Below, one piece after another: positions 1 through 6,973 of a stretch of 9,480 nucleotides of DNA. This DNA is from Pelomonas sp036401055. GTDB taxonomy: Bacteria; Pseudomonadota; Gammaproteobacteria; Burkholderiales; Burkholderiaceae_C. Positions within the stretch are counted from its first letter, which is position 1, and each line of letters opens with the position of its first letter. The position numbers and the translations under genes were made by a program. The notes under the pieces are model-generated. The model was given only the letters and a program-made list of their open reading frames with translations, did not search any database and was not told the DNA's origin. Where the stretch lies: positions 1 to 9,480 of the forward strand of contig DASWWC010000043.1 of assembly GCA_036401055.1 (NCBI GenBank), in the 5' to 3' direction.

Positions 1-780
1 GCTGCGCCTAGCGGCCAGCGCGGCCAGCGGGCGCGCATAGGCGCTGACGGCCAGCAGCCGCTGCACCTGCTGGCCACCGCGCTCCAGCGGCGCGCCGAGG
101 TGGGGCGTGCCCAGCGTGACCAGGGCCTGCAGCCGCCGCGGCCAGCGCCTGCGCCCGGCCTGGGCGATGGCGCTGCGCGCGACCAGCCCGCCCATGCTGT
201 GCCCCAGCAGCGTCAGCGGGCCGGGCACTTCGTCCAGCAGCGCGGCCAGCTCGGCGCCATTGCGCCAGATGGCGCGGCCGCTGTTGTAGCGCAGGCCCAG
301 CGGCCGGTAGCCCAGCCGTGCCAGCGCGGCGGGGAAGTCGGCGCCTGCTTCGTCGGTTTGGCGCCGCCATTGCGCCTCGTTCATGCACAGGCCGTGCAGC
401 AGCACCAGGGGCGGGCCGGTCGCGCCGTCTACCAGCGGGTGCAGGCCCATGGGGGTGGCCAGCGGGTTGGCGGTGGCTTCGAGGTAGTCGCCCAGCACGC
501 CGTTCAGCGCGGCCAGTGCCGCGCTGGCGCGTGCGGGGTCGGCCTGGCCCAGCAGTGGCGTCAGCGCGCCCAGGGCCAGGTCCAGCCCGCCGCCGACGAT
601 GCCGGTGACGCCGCGCACGCTGCGGTAGACCAGGCCGGTGATGCCCGAGGTGCGCTGGCGCGGCGCCGTCAGCGGCGGCCGGGCAATCTCGGCGTGCATG
701 GCCTCGACCAGGTCGGTGATGCCGGTGACGGCGGCCGTGGCCAGGCGGCCGGCGCCGCGCAGCGGGTGGGTCTTGTTCAT
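1..780 (-). CDS. Alpha/beta-hydrolase (lipase/PGAP1-like), 3' end outside window
   Basis: The reading frame opens at ATG 780-778 and stays open to base 1, giving 260 residues without a stop, so the C-terminus is missing. Residues 1-115 form a helical N-terminal region (ITDLVEAMH, GITGLVYRSVRGVTGIVGGG). The hydrolase core follows: strand plus oxyanion loop PLVLLHGLCMNEAQW (about 124-138), nucleophile elbow GHSMGG with predicted catalytic Ser195, and VTLGTPHLGAPLE (221-233), typical of lipase/PGAP1-like serine hydrolases. The catalytic Asp and His would lie beyond the edge. It should hydrolyse an ester; the substrate cannot be read from sequence. No signal peptide is evident. It begins 42 bases after the lactonase stop on the same strand, so it is probably the third gene of that operon. 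No purine-rich Shine-Dalgarno precedes the ATG (the 8 bases before it are CCCCACCC), so Met28 (GAGG just upstream) is an alternative start. Confidence 0.88.
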   Translation of the reverse strand, partial: MNKTHPLRGAGRLATAAVTGITDLVEAMHAEIARPPLTAPRQRTSGITGLVYRSVRGVTGIVGGGLDLALGALTPLLGQADPARASAALAALNGVLGDYLEATANPLATPMGLHPLVDGATGPPLVLLHGLCMNEAQWRRQTDEAGADFPAALARLGYRPLGLRYNSGRAIWRNGAELAALLDEVPGPLTLLGHSMGGLVARSAIAQAGRRRWPRRLQALVTLGTPHLGAPLERGGQQVQRLLAVSAYARPLAALAARRS

Positions 781-822
781 GGGTGGGGATGATGCGCCAC
801 CGCCGTCCCGTCGTGCGAGGCG

Positions 823-1938
823 TTACAGCGCGCAGGCCCCCGCCGGGCTGGGCACGCCCGTCTGCCGCCCCGTGAACCGCGGCGCCTCGGGCCGGCCCAG
901 GTCGAAGTGGCTGAGCTGGTCGCTGCGCTGGTTGCACACGTACATCTGCGTGCCGGCGATGCACGCGCTGCGCGGGTAGCTGCCGCGCACCCAGTGGTGG
1001 TCCAGCAGCCTGGGCGAGCGCGGTGTGCGCAGCGACAGCACGCCGATGCTGTCGTGCAGCCGGTTCAGTGCGTACAGGTGCCGGCCGCCCGGCGCGACCA
1101 GCAGGTCGGAGGCGTAGCTGGTGCCGGCGAAGCCCACGGGCAGCACGCTGGTCTCGTCCAGCAGCGTCGGTCCGTCCGCCGTCAGCGCGACGGTGGACAG
1201 CGTGGACGACTCTTCCTGCAGCACGTAGACGAGGCCGGCGTCCGCCGGGTGGAAGACGAAGTGGCGCGGGCCCGAGCCGGGGCTCAGCGCCAGCTCGCGG
1301 GCCGGGGCGGTGGGCGCGCCGGGCGTCAGCGGCCAGACCAGCAGGCGGTCGCGGCCCAGGTCGGTGCCCAGCAGCCAGCGGCCGTCGGGGCTGGCCTGGA
1401 TCATGTGGGCATGCGGCGCGTCGTGGCCGCTGTGGGCCTGGCTGCCGGGTGGTGCCTTCTCGGCCTTCGGCGGGCCGGGCCGGCAGTCAGGGCCGGTGCA
1501 GCTGGGCCAGCTCTGAGCGGCGCCCAGGCGGCCATTGGCCAGCAGCGGCAGCGCGGCGAAGCGCGCGTCGCCGTAGTGAGCCACCCAGGCGTGGCCGGCG
1601 CCCAGCGACAGCTGGCAGGGCGCGCTGCCGCCGCTGGGCACGCGCTGCAGCAGCGTCAGCCGGCCGGCCTCGTCCTGCGTGTAGACGGCGACGTGGTGGC
1701 CGCCTTCCTCGGCGGCGTAGACGCGGCCGCCGTCGGCGGCCAGCCAGCTGGGGTTGCCCGCGTTGGGCGTGGCGCCCAGCGGCCGGAGCGCGCCGTCGGC
1801 GGCGATGGCGAAGCTGTACAGCCCCAGGCCCAGCGGCGCATAGGTGCCGACGTGCAGGAAGCGGGCAGTCGGGGCGGCCATGGCGGTGGGCATCAGGGCG
1901 GACGTTGCGGCGAGCCGGAGCAGGTGGCGGCGTTGCAT
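823..1938 (-). CDS. Exported lactonase-family beta-propeller (6-phosphogluconolactonase-like, COG2706)
   Basis: A 371-residue protein of the cyclisomerase/lactonase family, a seven-bladed beta-propeller. Family landmarks appear in order: HVGTY (29-33), NPSWLA (62-67), the HAHMIQASPDGRW segment (177-189) followed by TDLGRDRLLVW, SGPRHFVFHP (222-231), VLQEESST (239-246), and LYALNRLHDSIGVL (288-301). The N-terminus MQRRHLLRLAATSALMPTAM resembles a Tat signal (RRxLL, then a hydrophobic stretch, cleavage near AMA-AP), so a periplasmic location is likely, unlike cytosolic E. coli Pgl; the substrate is therefore uncertain. A Pro/Gly/His-rich insertion (about 147-176) with a CTGPDC cysteine pair lies before the conserved HAH motif. 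The start ATG shares one base with the upstream gene's stop (TGATG), indicating translational coupling. The frame runs open further upstream, but that part lies within the DUF5009 gene and is not coding in this frame. Confidence 0.9.
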   Translation of the reverse strand: MQRRHLLRLAATSALMPTAMAAPTARFLHVGTYAPLGLGLYSFAIAADGALRPLGATPNAGNPSWLAADGGRVYAAEEGGHHVAVYTQDEAGRLTLLQRVPSGGSAPCQLSLGAGHAWVAHYGDARFAALPLLANGRLGAAQSWPSCTGPDCRPGPPKAEKAPPGSQAHSGHDAPHAHMIQASPDGRWLLGTDLGRDRLLVWPLTPGAPTAPARELALSPGSGPRHFVFHPADAGLVYVLQEESSTLSTVALTADGPTLLDETSVLPVGFAGTSYASDLLVAPGGRHLYALNRLHDSIGVLSLRTPRSPRLLDHHWVRGSYPRSACIAGTQMYVCNQRSDQLSHFDLGRPEAPRFTGRQTGVPSPAGACAL

Positions 1939-3068
1939 CAGAGCTTGAGCCTCACGCCCAGGCGCAGCAGCAGCCGCAGCAGCACGAGCACGAGCGCCAG
2001 CATCAACACGCCGCGCCCCAGGCCCGGCCAGCCGGCGCCCAGCTCGGCGGGCCAGGTCCAGCCCGCCAGCGCCATCGCCGCGCCGATGACGAAGGGCAGC
2101 AGGTAGGCCAGCAGCGGATGGCGGGCGGCGTCGCCCAGAAGCTTCAGCGCACCCCGGCCCAGCGAGGTGCGGGCCAGCGGCAGCACGCACAGGTAGACCA
2201 GCAGCGTGGCGCCCGCGCAGACCAGGCCCCAGCTTGGCGTGGCCTGGATCTTGGACAGCGGAAACTGGCTGCGCAGGCTGAAGCCCAGGGCCAGCATCGT
2301 GAACGCGGCCAGCAGCGCGACGCGTGCGGCGCGGTCGGGCGCCACGCGGTGCTGGGGGTCGTGCAGCAGCCGCGCCGTGCCCATGCCGGCCAGCACCAGC
2401 AGCGCATGCGTGGCGTGCGCGCCGCCGCCCAGGTGCGGTGCGGCCAGCGCATACCAGGCCACGCACAGGGGCAGCGCGCTCACCACGGCGATCAGCCGGC
2501 TGTTCTGCGGCGTCTGCAGGAACAGCAGCGCCACCAGGCCGTAGGCCCAGCCGATCAGGCCCAGGATGCCCCACCAGTGCAGGCCCATGCCGCCGGGATA
2601 GACCCAGGCCAGCCCGCCCAGCAGCGCGAGGCCTGCCAGGCGCAACGGCCCGGGCAGGGCCGGCCCGCCGCGGAGGCTGCCCCAGGTGAGGAAGATGGCG
2701 CCGAAGGCGGCCAGCAGCCAGCCCGACGCATTGAAGCCGGCCGGCGCCATCTCGGCGTTCACCATGAACAGCCCGGCGACGAGCAGCGCCGCCGTGCGTT
2801 CGGCGGCCGTGCGCAGCGCCGCGTGGCGACCGATCTTTTCCAGCTGCGGCTGCAGCGCGAACGGCATCGACAGGCCCACGATGAACAAAAAGGCCGGGAA
2901 CACCATGTCCACGAAGGTCATCGCGTCCGCGTCGGCGGGCGCATGCTTCAGCCACGCCGGCAGGCCGGCCACGCCGGCCCATTCGTTGACGAGGATCATC
3001 ACGGCGACGGTCAGGCCGCGCAGCAGGTCGATGGCGGTTTCGCGGGGGGCGGTGGCGCTGTCATTCAT
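1938..3068 (-). CDS. nagX: DUF5009 / NagX-like membrane protein (heparan-alpha-glucosaminide N-acetyltransferase family)
   Basis: A 376-residue polytopic inner-membrane protein of about ten hydrophobic segments. The N-terminal signature is that of the COG4299/HGSNAT family: TAIDLLRGLTVAVMILVN (11-28), then LKHAPADADAMTFVDMVFP (40-58) and AFLFIVGLSMPFAL (59-72). His42 in LKHA occupies the place of the acetyl-accepting His of human HGSNAT (alignment from memory). Bacterial members called NagX occur in GlcNAc/chitin utilisation regulons of Xanthomonas and Shewanella, where a transport or transacetylation role is proposed. It is the first gene of a leftward operon: its TGA overlaps the lactonase ATG by one base. 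The start at 3068 is the first ATG and directly precedes the family motif; no Shine-Dalgarno is visible and a terminator-like hairpin ends 23 bases upstream. The nearby chitinase and TonB receptor fit a chitin-derived sugar role. The symbol is by analogy only. Confidence 0.88.
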   Translation of the reverse strand: MNDSATAPRETAIDLLRGLTVAVMILVNEWAGVAGLPAWLKHAPADADAMTFVDMVFPAFLFIVGLSMPFALQPQLEKIGRHAALRTAAERTAALLVAGLFMVNAEMAPAGFNASGWLLAAFGAIFLTWGSLRGGPALPGPLRLAGLALLGGLAWVYPGGMGLHWWGILGLIGWAYGLVALLFLQTPQNSRLIAVVSALPLCVAWYALAAPHLGGGAHATHALLVLAGMGTARLLHDPQHRVAPDRAARVALLAAFTMLALGFSLRSQFPLSKIQATPSWGLVCAGATLLVYLCVLPLARTSLGRGALKLLGDAARHPLLAYLLPFVIGAAMALAGWTWPAELGAGWPGLGRGVLMLALVLVLLRLLLRLGVRLKL

Positions 3069-3076
3069 GGGCCGCG

Positions 3077-3082
3077 ATTACA
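3077..3082 (-). promoter_or_regulatory. Possible -10 box (TGTAAT) for the DUF5009 operon
   Basis: On the minus strand TGTAAT (5 of 6 matches to TATAAT) is followed by 8 bases and then the ATG at 3068. It lies between the terminator-like hairpin and the gene, the only place a promoter not blocked by that hairpin could start. No -35 match is evident upstream because that position falls in the hairpin. If used, the transcript would begin at or next to the ATG, which fits the missing Shine-Dalgarno. This is inference from position and a short motif. Confidence 0.28.
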
Positions 3083-3086
3083 AAGC

Positions 3087-3115
3087 AAAAATGGGCGGCC
3101 CGCGACGGACCGCCC
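3087..3115 (-). terminator. Rho-independent terminator-like hairpin
   Basis: Read on the minus strand: a 9-bp stem GGGCGGTCC / GGGCCGCCC with loop GTCGC (plus-strand 3093-3101, 3102-3106, 3107-3115; one G-U pair), then A and a run of five U. The pairing is a C-A mismatch on the plus strand and there is no T-run there, so it acts leftward only. It lies about 255 bases beyond the TonB-receptor stop, after repeat copy A, and 18 bases before the ATG of the DUF5009 gene. It most simply ends the chitinase/TonB-receptor transcript; it could also be an attenuator for the DUF5009 operon. Confidence 0.6.
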
Positions 3116-3168
3116 GAAGTGAGGCAGGAGACTGCCGCCACGAGGGGCCTTGTCGGCCCGTATTGCGG

Positions 3169-3370
3169 GGGCCGCCCCAAGCCGGCCCGGTTGGCGATGT
3201 GCGAGCGGCTCAATGCCGCGAGCATCGCCGTCCCCTCGGGGGCTGAGGCCGGACACATGGCGCCCAGTGGGCGGCATGTGCCTGCCGAAGGGCTGCGGCG
3301 CAAGCCGCGGCGCGGTCTGCAAGACCGATCAGGCTCGCCTGCGTTCAGCAGGGCGAGACTGAGCGAGGGG
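3169..3370 (-). repeat. Structured 3'-UTR repeat, copy A (core 3169-3327 plus copy-specific leader 3328-3370)
   Basis: This starts directly after the TonB-receptor TGA and reads in the same direction (minus). The leader has CCCCTCG (3364-3370) and a copy-specific 9-bp hairpin with one bulge (3334-3357). The 159-base core matches copy B (7702-7860, opposite strand) at about 144 positions without gaps (hand count). In transcript order the core hairpins are: CGGTCT-TGC-AGACCG (3313-3327); GCGGC-TTGC-GCCGC (3298-3311 region); a 12-bp stem with ACT loop (3254-3280) whose arms covary with copy B; CCCC-CGA-GGGG (about 3232-3242); a 37-base stem-loop closed by GGCGATG/CATCGCC with inner GCGGC-ATTGA-GCCGC (3193-3229); and GGGCCG-8 nt-CGGCCC (3169-3188). 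The core is bounded by the first and last hairpins. Together with the hairpin at 3093-3115 it fills most of the 302-base gap between genes. The remainder (3116-3168) shows only small hairpins, for example GGCAG-GAGA-CTGCC at 3123-3136. Confidence 0.9.
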
Positions 3371-6172
3371 TCAATAGCTATACCGGAGCACCGCCTGGTA
3401 GCGCTTGCCGGTGCGGTAGATGCCGCGGGTCAGCAACTCGGTGTTGGCGACGCCGGCCACGTCAGCGTAGTTGCGGTACTCGCTGTCCAGCAGGTTCATC
3501 GCGTCCAGACCCAGGCTGAGGCGCTCGGTCAGCTTCACGTTGGCGCTGGCGGCCAGATCCTTGCTGCCGTCGGTGACCAGGAAGTTGCCGCGGTCGGCCT
3601 GCGTGTAGTACTTGGAGCGGTAGGTGTAGGTCACGCGGGCGCTGAAGCGGTCGCTTTCATAGAACGGGCTGAGGCTGTACTGATGCTTGGAGTTGAACGG
3701 CAGGTGCGAGCCGGCCTGGGCTGATTTGGCGTCCGAGAAGGTGTAGGTGGTCAGCGCGCCGAAGCCCCAGCCGATGTTGGCCTGGAAGGCCAGGCTCGCG
3801 CCCTTGATGGTGGCGCTGCCGGCGTTGTTCGGGCGCGAGACGGCGTAGGTCGTGTTCTGGCGTTCGAACTGGTTGTAGTGCGTTTCCGGCTGCGTCGTGA
3901 CGAGCACGTAGTCGGTGACCTTCTTGTTGAAGATGGTGCCGGCCAGGATGGCGTTCTTGGCGAAGTACCACTCGGCCGAGAAGTCCAGGTTGGTGGACTT
4001 GTAGGGTTTGAGGTCGGGGTTGCCGCCGCCGCCGGTCTTGGTCTGGTCGCCGATCCACAGGTAGCTGGACATGTCGCCATAGTTCGGGCGCGACATGACC
4101 TTGGCGGCCGAGGCGCGCAGGATCAGGTTGCCGCTCAACTCGTAGGCGACGTTCAGGTTGGGCAGGATGTTCTTGTAGTTCTTGTGCACGACGGTCGCCA
4201 CGTACTTGTCGGCCGGGCAGGCCTGGCCCGTGGACACCGTGCAGGCCCAGCCGCCGCTGCTGGAGGTGGTGTCCACCACCCGCACGCCGAAGTTGCCGCG
4301 CAGCGCGTCGATGGCGTAGTCGGCCTGCACATAGGCGGCGTCCACCACTTCCTTGACCGACCAGGTGTTGGCGACGAAGGACGGATCGTTGAAGGTGGCG
4401 GGCTGCGGCATGGTCTGCCACGGAGCCAGCCATTTGCCGCTGGTGATGTAGCCGGCCAGCGCTTCACCGTCGATGGTGTAGCGGTTGTTCAGGTCGCCGA
4501 CGTTGCCGAAGCCGCTGAGATAGTTGCCCGGCAGCGGCTTGGGCGAGAACTGGCTGGCCCGCGCGTCGCCGTAGGTGCTCACCGAGGCCAGCGACACGCC
4601 GCCCATGGTCTGCGTGGTGTTGTGCTCGCGGTGCTTGGCGCCGAAGCGCAGCTGGTAGATGGGGCCGTCGAACTTCAGGCCGCCGTCCACCTGCATGAAC
4701 TCCTCCTTGTCCACTGTCGGCTTGAAGACGATGTTGCCGCCCCAGCCGGTGTTCCAGGTTTCCTTCTTGGTGGGGTCGGAGCCCCAGCCACCGTCGATCT
4801 GGAAGGCGCTCGGTTCCTTCAGCGGGTTCACGCCGGTGATGTTCAGCCTGGGCGTGCCGCTGCTGAGGTCGTAGCTGTAGTCGGACCAGTTCAGGAACTC
4901 GCCGTAGACCTGCAGCTTGGTGCCGCCGGTGGCCTTGGAGGAGCCCGCGTGGAAGGAGGCGAACCAGCGGTCGTCCTTGTAGTTGCCCTTGAGGTCGTAG
5001 GACTGGGTGTCCACCGTCGCTTTGCGGTCGATCAGGTCATACACCATCAGCGCGTTCTTGAACGTGCCCTTGGTGATGACGCCGCCGGCCACGGCGAGGT
5101 CGGTCATCTTCATGAGACCGTTCCAGGCATTGCCCTGGAAGGCGAACATCGAGTGGCTGCGGTTGTCGTAGCCGGCCTTCACATCCAGCGCGTTGAACTC
5201 GAAGTCGAGCTTGTCGCTGGCGCGTGCCTGCAGCGACAGCGACAGCGTGTCGCGCTTGCGCGTCTGTTCGAAGTAGTGCGCGCTGATGGAGTTGGGGCCG
5301 ACGGCGTTCGGGTTGGCCAGCAGCGTGGTGGCACAGCTGCCGACGCAGGAGGCCGGCTTCTTCGGCTGGCTGCCGTCCGGGTTGGGGGGGACGGACCAGT
5401 CGGTCGGCAGGTTGTTGATGGAGCCGCCACCGCCGCTGCCGTTGATGTAGTCGCTGCCCTTGACGGTGCCATACGACTCCACGCCGTCGCGGCGGATGCC
5501 CTCTTCCGAGCGCTGGGCCGAAAAGATGACGCCGAAGGTCTTGGCCTCGTTGCGCCAGCCGACCAGGCCTGCCACGGTGGGCTTGCCCTTGCCGATGCGA
5601 TCGTTGTAGAGATAGCCGACCGAGGCCGCCAGCGTGAGCGCCTTTTGTTCCAGCGGCTTGCGGGTGGAGATGTTCACCGTGCCGCCGATGGAGCCTTCGT
5701 CGATCCAGGCTTCGGGCGACTTGTAGACCTCGACCTTGTTGATGAGCTGCGGTGCCAGCAGCGAGTAGTTGAAGGTGCGGCCGGGCTGGTCGGCGATGAA
5801 CCAGTCGGCCGACGCGATGGTCTGGCCGTTGATCAGCGTGCGGTTGAGCGCCGGGTCGGTGCCCAGGATGGACACCTTCTCGCCCTGGCCGAAGGCCTTG
5901 TCGATGGTGACGCCGGGGATGGTGGTCAGCGCCTCGGCGACATTGGTGGCGGGCAGCTTGCCCACGTCTTCCGCGGTGATGACGTCGACGATGGCGTCGG
6001 CATTGCGCTTGGTCTGCAGGGACTTCTCCATGCTGGCGCGGATGCCGGTGACGACGACGGCGTCCAGGGTCTCCGTCTTCTTGGGGGCCTCCTGCGCCAG
6101 CGCGGGCAGCGCGGTCAGCAACATGGCGGCGGCTGCGATGGCCGTCGGGCGGGGGCTTGAATGCTTCCTCAT
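3371..6172 (-). CDS. TonB-dependent receptor (Xanthomonas/Caulobacter type), probable oligosaccharide uptake
   Basis: A 933-residue outer-membrane receptor that uses TonB-ExbBD energy to bring ligands into the periplasm. It has a signal peptide (1-26, cleavage ALA-QEA), a TonB-box-like stretch (ETLDAVVVTG, 34-43), and a plug of about 55-172 with the subfamily pattern: VVVTGIRASMEKSLQTKRNA, DVITAEDVGKLPATNVAEAL, IPGVTIDK, NRTLINGQTIASADW, then NKVEVYKSPEAWIDEGSIGG and TVNISTRKPL. The rest is a 22-strand-type beta-barrel ending in an aromatic residue (LRYSY). Cys pairs CVGSC and ACTVSTGQAC probably lie in extracellular loops. Length and motifs fit the TIGR01782 group, whose characterised members largely import plant- or chitin-derived sugars. 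The start at 6172 is preceded by GGAG about 10 bases upstream. It follows the GH19 chitinase by 40 bases on the same strand, so co-transcription and chito-oligosaccharide uptake are likely, but the ligand is inferred from context. Confidence 0.93.
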   Translation of the reverse strand: MRKHSSPRPTAIAAAAMLLTALPALAQEAPKKTETLDAVVVTGIRASMEKSLQTKRNADAIVDVITAEDVGKLPATNVAEALTTIPGVTIDKAFGQGEKVSILGTDPALNRTLINGQTIASADWFIADQPGRTFNYSLLAPQLINKVEVYKSPEAWIDEGSIGGTVNISTRKPLEQKALTLAASVGYLYNDRIGKGKPTVAGLVGWRNEAKTFGVIFSAQRSEEGIRRDGVESYGTVKGSDYINGSGGGGSINNLPTDWSVPPNPDGSQPKKPASCVGSCATTLLANPNAVGPNSISAHYFEQTRKRDTLSLSLQARASDKLDFEFNALDVKAGYDNRSHSMFAFQGNAWNGLMKMTDLAVAGGVITKGTFKNALMVYDLIDRKATVDTQSYDLKGNYKDDRWFASFHAGSSKATGGTKLQVYGEFLNWSDYSYDLSSGTPRLNITGVNPLKEPSAFQIDGGWGSDPTKKETWNTGWGGNIVFKPTVDKEEFMQVDGGLKFDGPIYQLRFGAKHREHNTTQTMGGVSLASVSTYGDARASQFSPKPLPGNYLSGFGNVGDLNNRYTIDGEALAGYITSGKWLAPWQTMPQPATFNDPSFVANTWSVKEVVDAAYVQADYAIDALRGNFGVRVVDTTSSSGGWACTVSTGQACPADKYVATVVHKNYKNILPNLNVAYELSGNLILRASAAKVMSRPNYGDMSSYLWIGDQTKTGGGGNPDLKPYKSTNLDFSAEWYFAKNAILAGTIFNKKVTDYVLVTTQPETHYNQFERQNTTYAVSRPNNAGSATIKGASLAFQANIGWGFGALTTYTFSDAKSAQAGSHLPFNSKHQYSLSPFYESDRFSARVTYTYRSKYYTQADRGNFLVTDGSKDLAASANVKLTERLSLGLDAMNLLDSEYRNYADVAGVANTELLTRGIYRTGKRYQAVLRYSY

Positions 6173-6212
6173 GATTCTCTTTCTCCGGGGTTACAGGGCG
6201 CAGGGGCGGGGG

Positions 6213-6902
6213 TCAGCACCCGAGCGGGTGCAAAAGGGGCACGCCAAACAAATCGCTGGCGTGCTTGTAGAAGTCGGCGCGGCGCGCGTTCTTGCGCTTC
6301 GCATCGGGATCGGTCGGCTTGTCGCACTCCAGCGGGCCGTTGATGGCGCGCGTCGTCGCGCCGAAGCCGGCGCCCGCACGGATGGCGGCATGCGACGCCT
6401 GAGGCGACTCGCCGGGCTGGGTCATCCAGTACCAGAGCGCCGTGCGCCAGGCCACCGTGGAGTCGCGTGCGACGCGGTCGGGGTCGCTCCACAGGTCCAG
6501 CCCCATGAAGTCGCCCGCGGCCTTGTACTGGTAGTTCCAGCTCAGCTGGATGGGGCCGCGGCCGTAGTACTGCTGGCCCTTGGCGCAGCCCAGGCGCGCG
6601 TCGTCGCGGCAGTACTTGTCCCAGTTCGCGCGCTTGTACTCGCGCTGGGCGCGCAGCTGGTCGCTCTCGTGCGCGATCTGGCCCAGGAAGGCCGCCATCT
6701 CCTGGCGGCGCTGCATGTCGCTGCCCCAGTCGGCAAAGCCGGGCGTCTGACGCACGGCCTCGGTGAAACCCTCATACGTGTAGAACGCGATGCGCTCCGG
6801 GAACAGCGCGTCGAACTGCGCGCGGCTGGGCAGGAACGGCGACGGACCGGCGGCGGCCGTCAGTGGCAGCAGCAAGCAGAGGCAGGTGAGGGCTCGGATC
6901 AT
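6213..6902 (-). CDS. Secreted GH19 chitinase, catalytic domain only
   Basis: A 229-residue protein with a signal peptide (MIRALTCLCLLLPLTAAA, cleavage near residues 18-19) and one glycoside hydrolase family 19 domain, which cleaves beta-1,4-GlcNAc polymers by inversion. Motifs in plant-chitinase order: AFLGQIAHES (71-80) with predicted acid Glu79; REYKR with predicted second catalytic Glu88; Cys98/Cys106 at a conserved disulfide position; YYGRGPIQLSWNYQY (112-126); AWRTALWYWMTQP (151-163); GFGATTRAINGPLEC (179-193); RRADFYKHASDLFGV (207-221). There is no chitin-binding module. An upstream TTG (6962) would add 20 non-signal-like residues, so ATG 6902 is chosen because the signal peptide follows directly. 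Neither start has a strong Shine-Dalgarno. It is the first gene of a chitinase/TonB-receptor pair and is divergent from a two-component system. Some GH19 enzymes act on peptidoglycan instead, but the class I/II-like motifs favour chitin. Confidence 0.92.
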   Translation of the reverse strand: MIRALTCLCLLLPLTAAAGPSPFLPSRAQFDALFPERIAFYTYEGFTEAVRQTPGFADWGSDMQRRQEMAAFLGQIAHESDQLRAQREYKRANWDKYCRDDARLGCAKGQQYYGRGPIQLSWNYQYKAAGDFMGLDLWSDPDRVARDSTVAWRTALWYWMTQPGESPQASHAAIRAGAGFGATTRAINGPLECDKPTDPDAKRKNARRADFYKHASDLFGVPLLHPLGC

Positions 6903-6945
6903 GGGACGAGGCGTTTCAGCGTTGGGCGGACTGTCTTCCCGGGTG

Positions 6946-6973
6946 CCTATGTGCTGCTTCAATGGCTTGTTAA
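6946..6973 (-). promoter_or_regulatory. Weak candidate promoter for the chitinase operon
   Basis: On the minus strand TTAACA (5 of 6 to TTGACA, plus-strand 6968-6973) is followed by a 16-base spacer and CATAGG (6946-6951, 3 of 6 to TATAAT). The -35 candidate overlaps the inverted repeat at 6969-6985, so a regulator bound there would touch this promoter. The -10 is poor; this is a position-based suggestion. Confidence 0.2.

Noticed and set aside
1939..2982. Upstream extension of the lactonase frame to 719 residues (apparent fusion protein)
   Set aside because: The extension overlaps the DUF5009 gene in another frame on the same strand and has shadow composition. The signal peptide at 1938 and the TGATG overlap mark the true start.
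907..3122. Long plus-strand open frames opposite the lactonase and DUF5009 genes
   Set aside because: Arg/Gly/Ala/Gln-rich shadows with no motif; the minus-strand genes carry full family signatures and coupled start/stop.
3198..3327. Open frames in both repeat copies giving similar peptides beginning MCERLNAASIAVPSGAE
   Set aside because: Most differences between the copies change the amino acid (for example A to P, MA to AE, RH to LD), while the base-pairing in the central stem is largely kept. The frames also run on into unrelated sequence. The conservation is explained by the repeat, not by a protein.
3878..6160. 760-residue open frame antisense to the TonB receptor
   Set aside because: Its composition is the low-complexity G/A/V/R pattern of a shadow frame in GC-rich DNA, with no recognisable domain, whereas the opposite strand encodes a complete receptor.
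6903..6962. TTG start at 6962 for the chitinase
   Set aside because: It would place 20 polar residues before a normal signal peptide and would overlap the candidate promoter region; ATG 6902 fits better.
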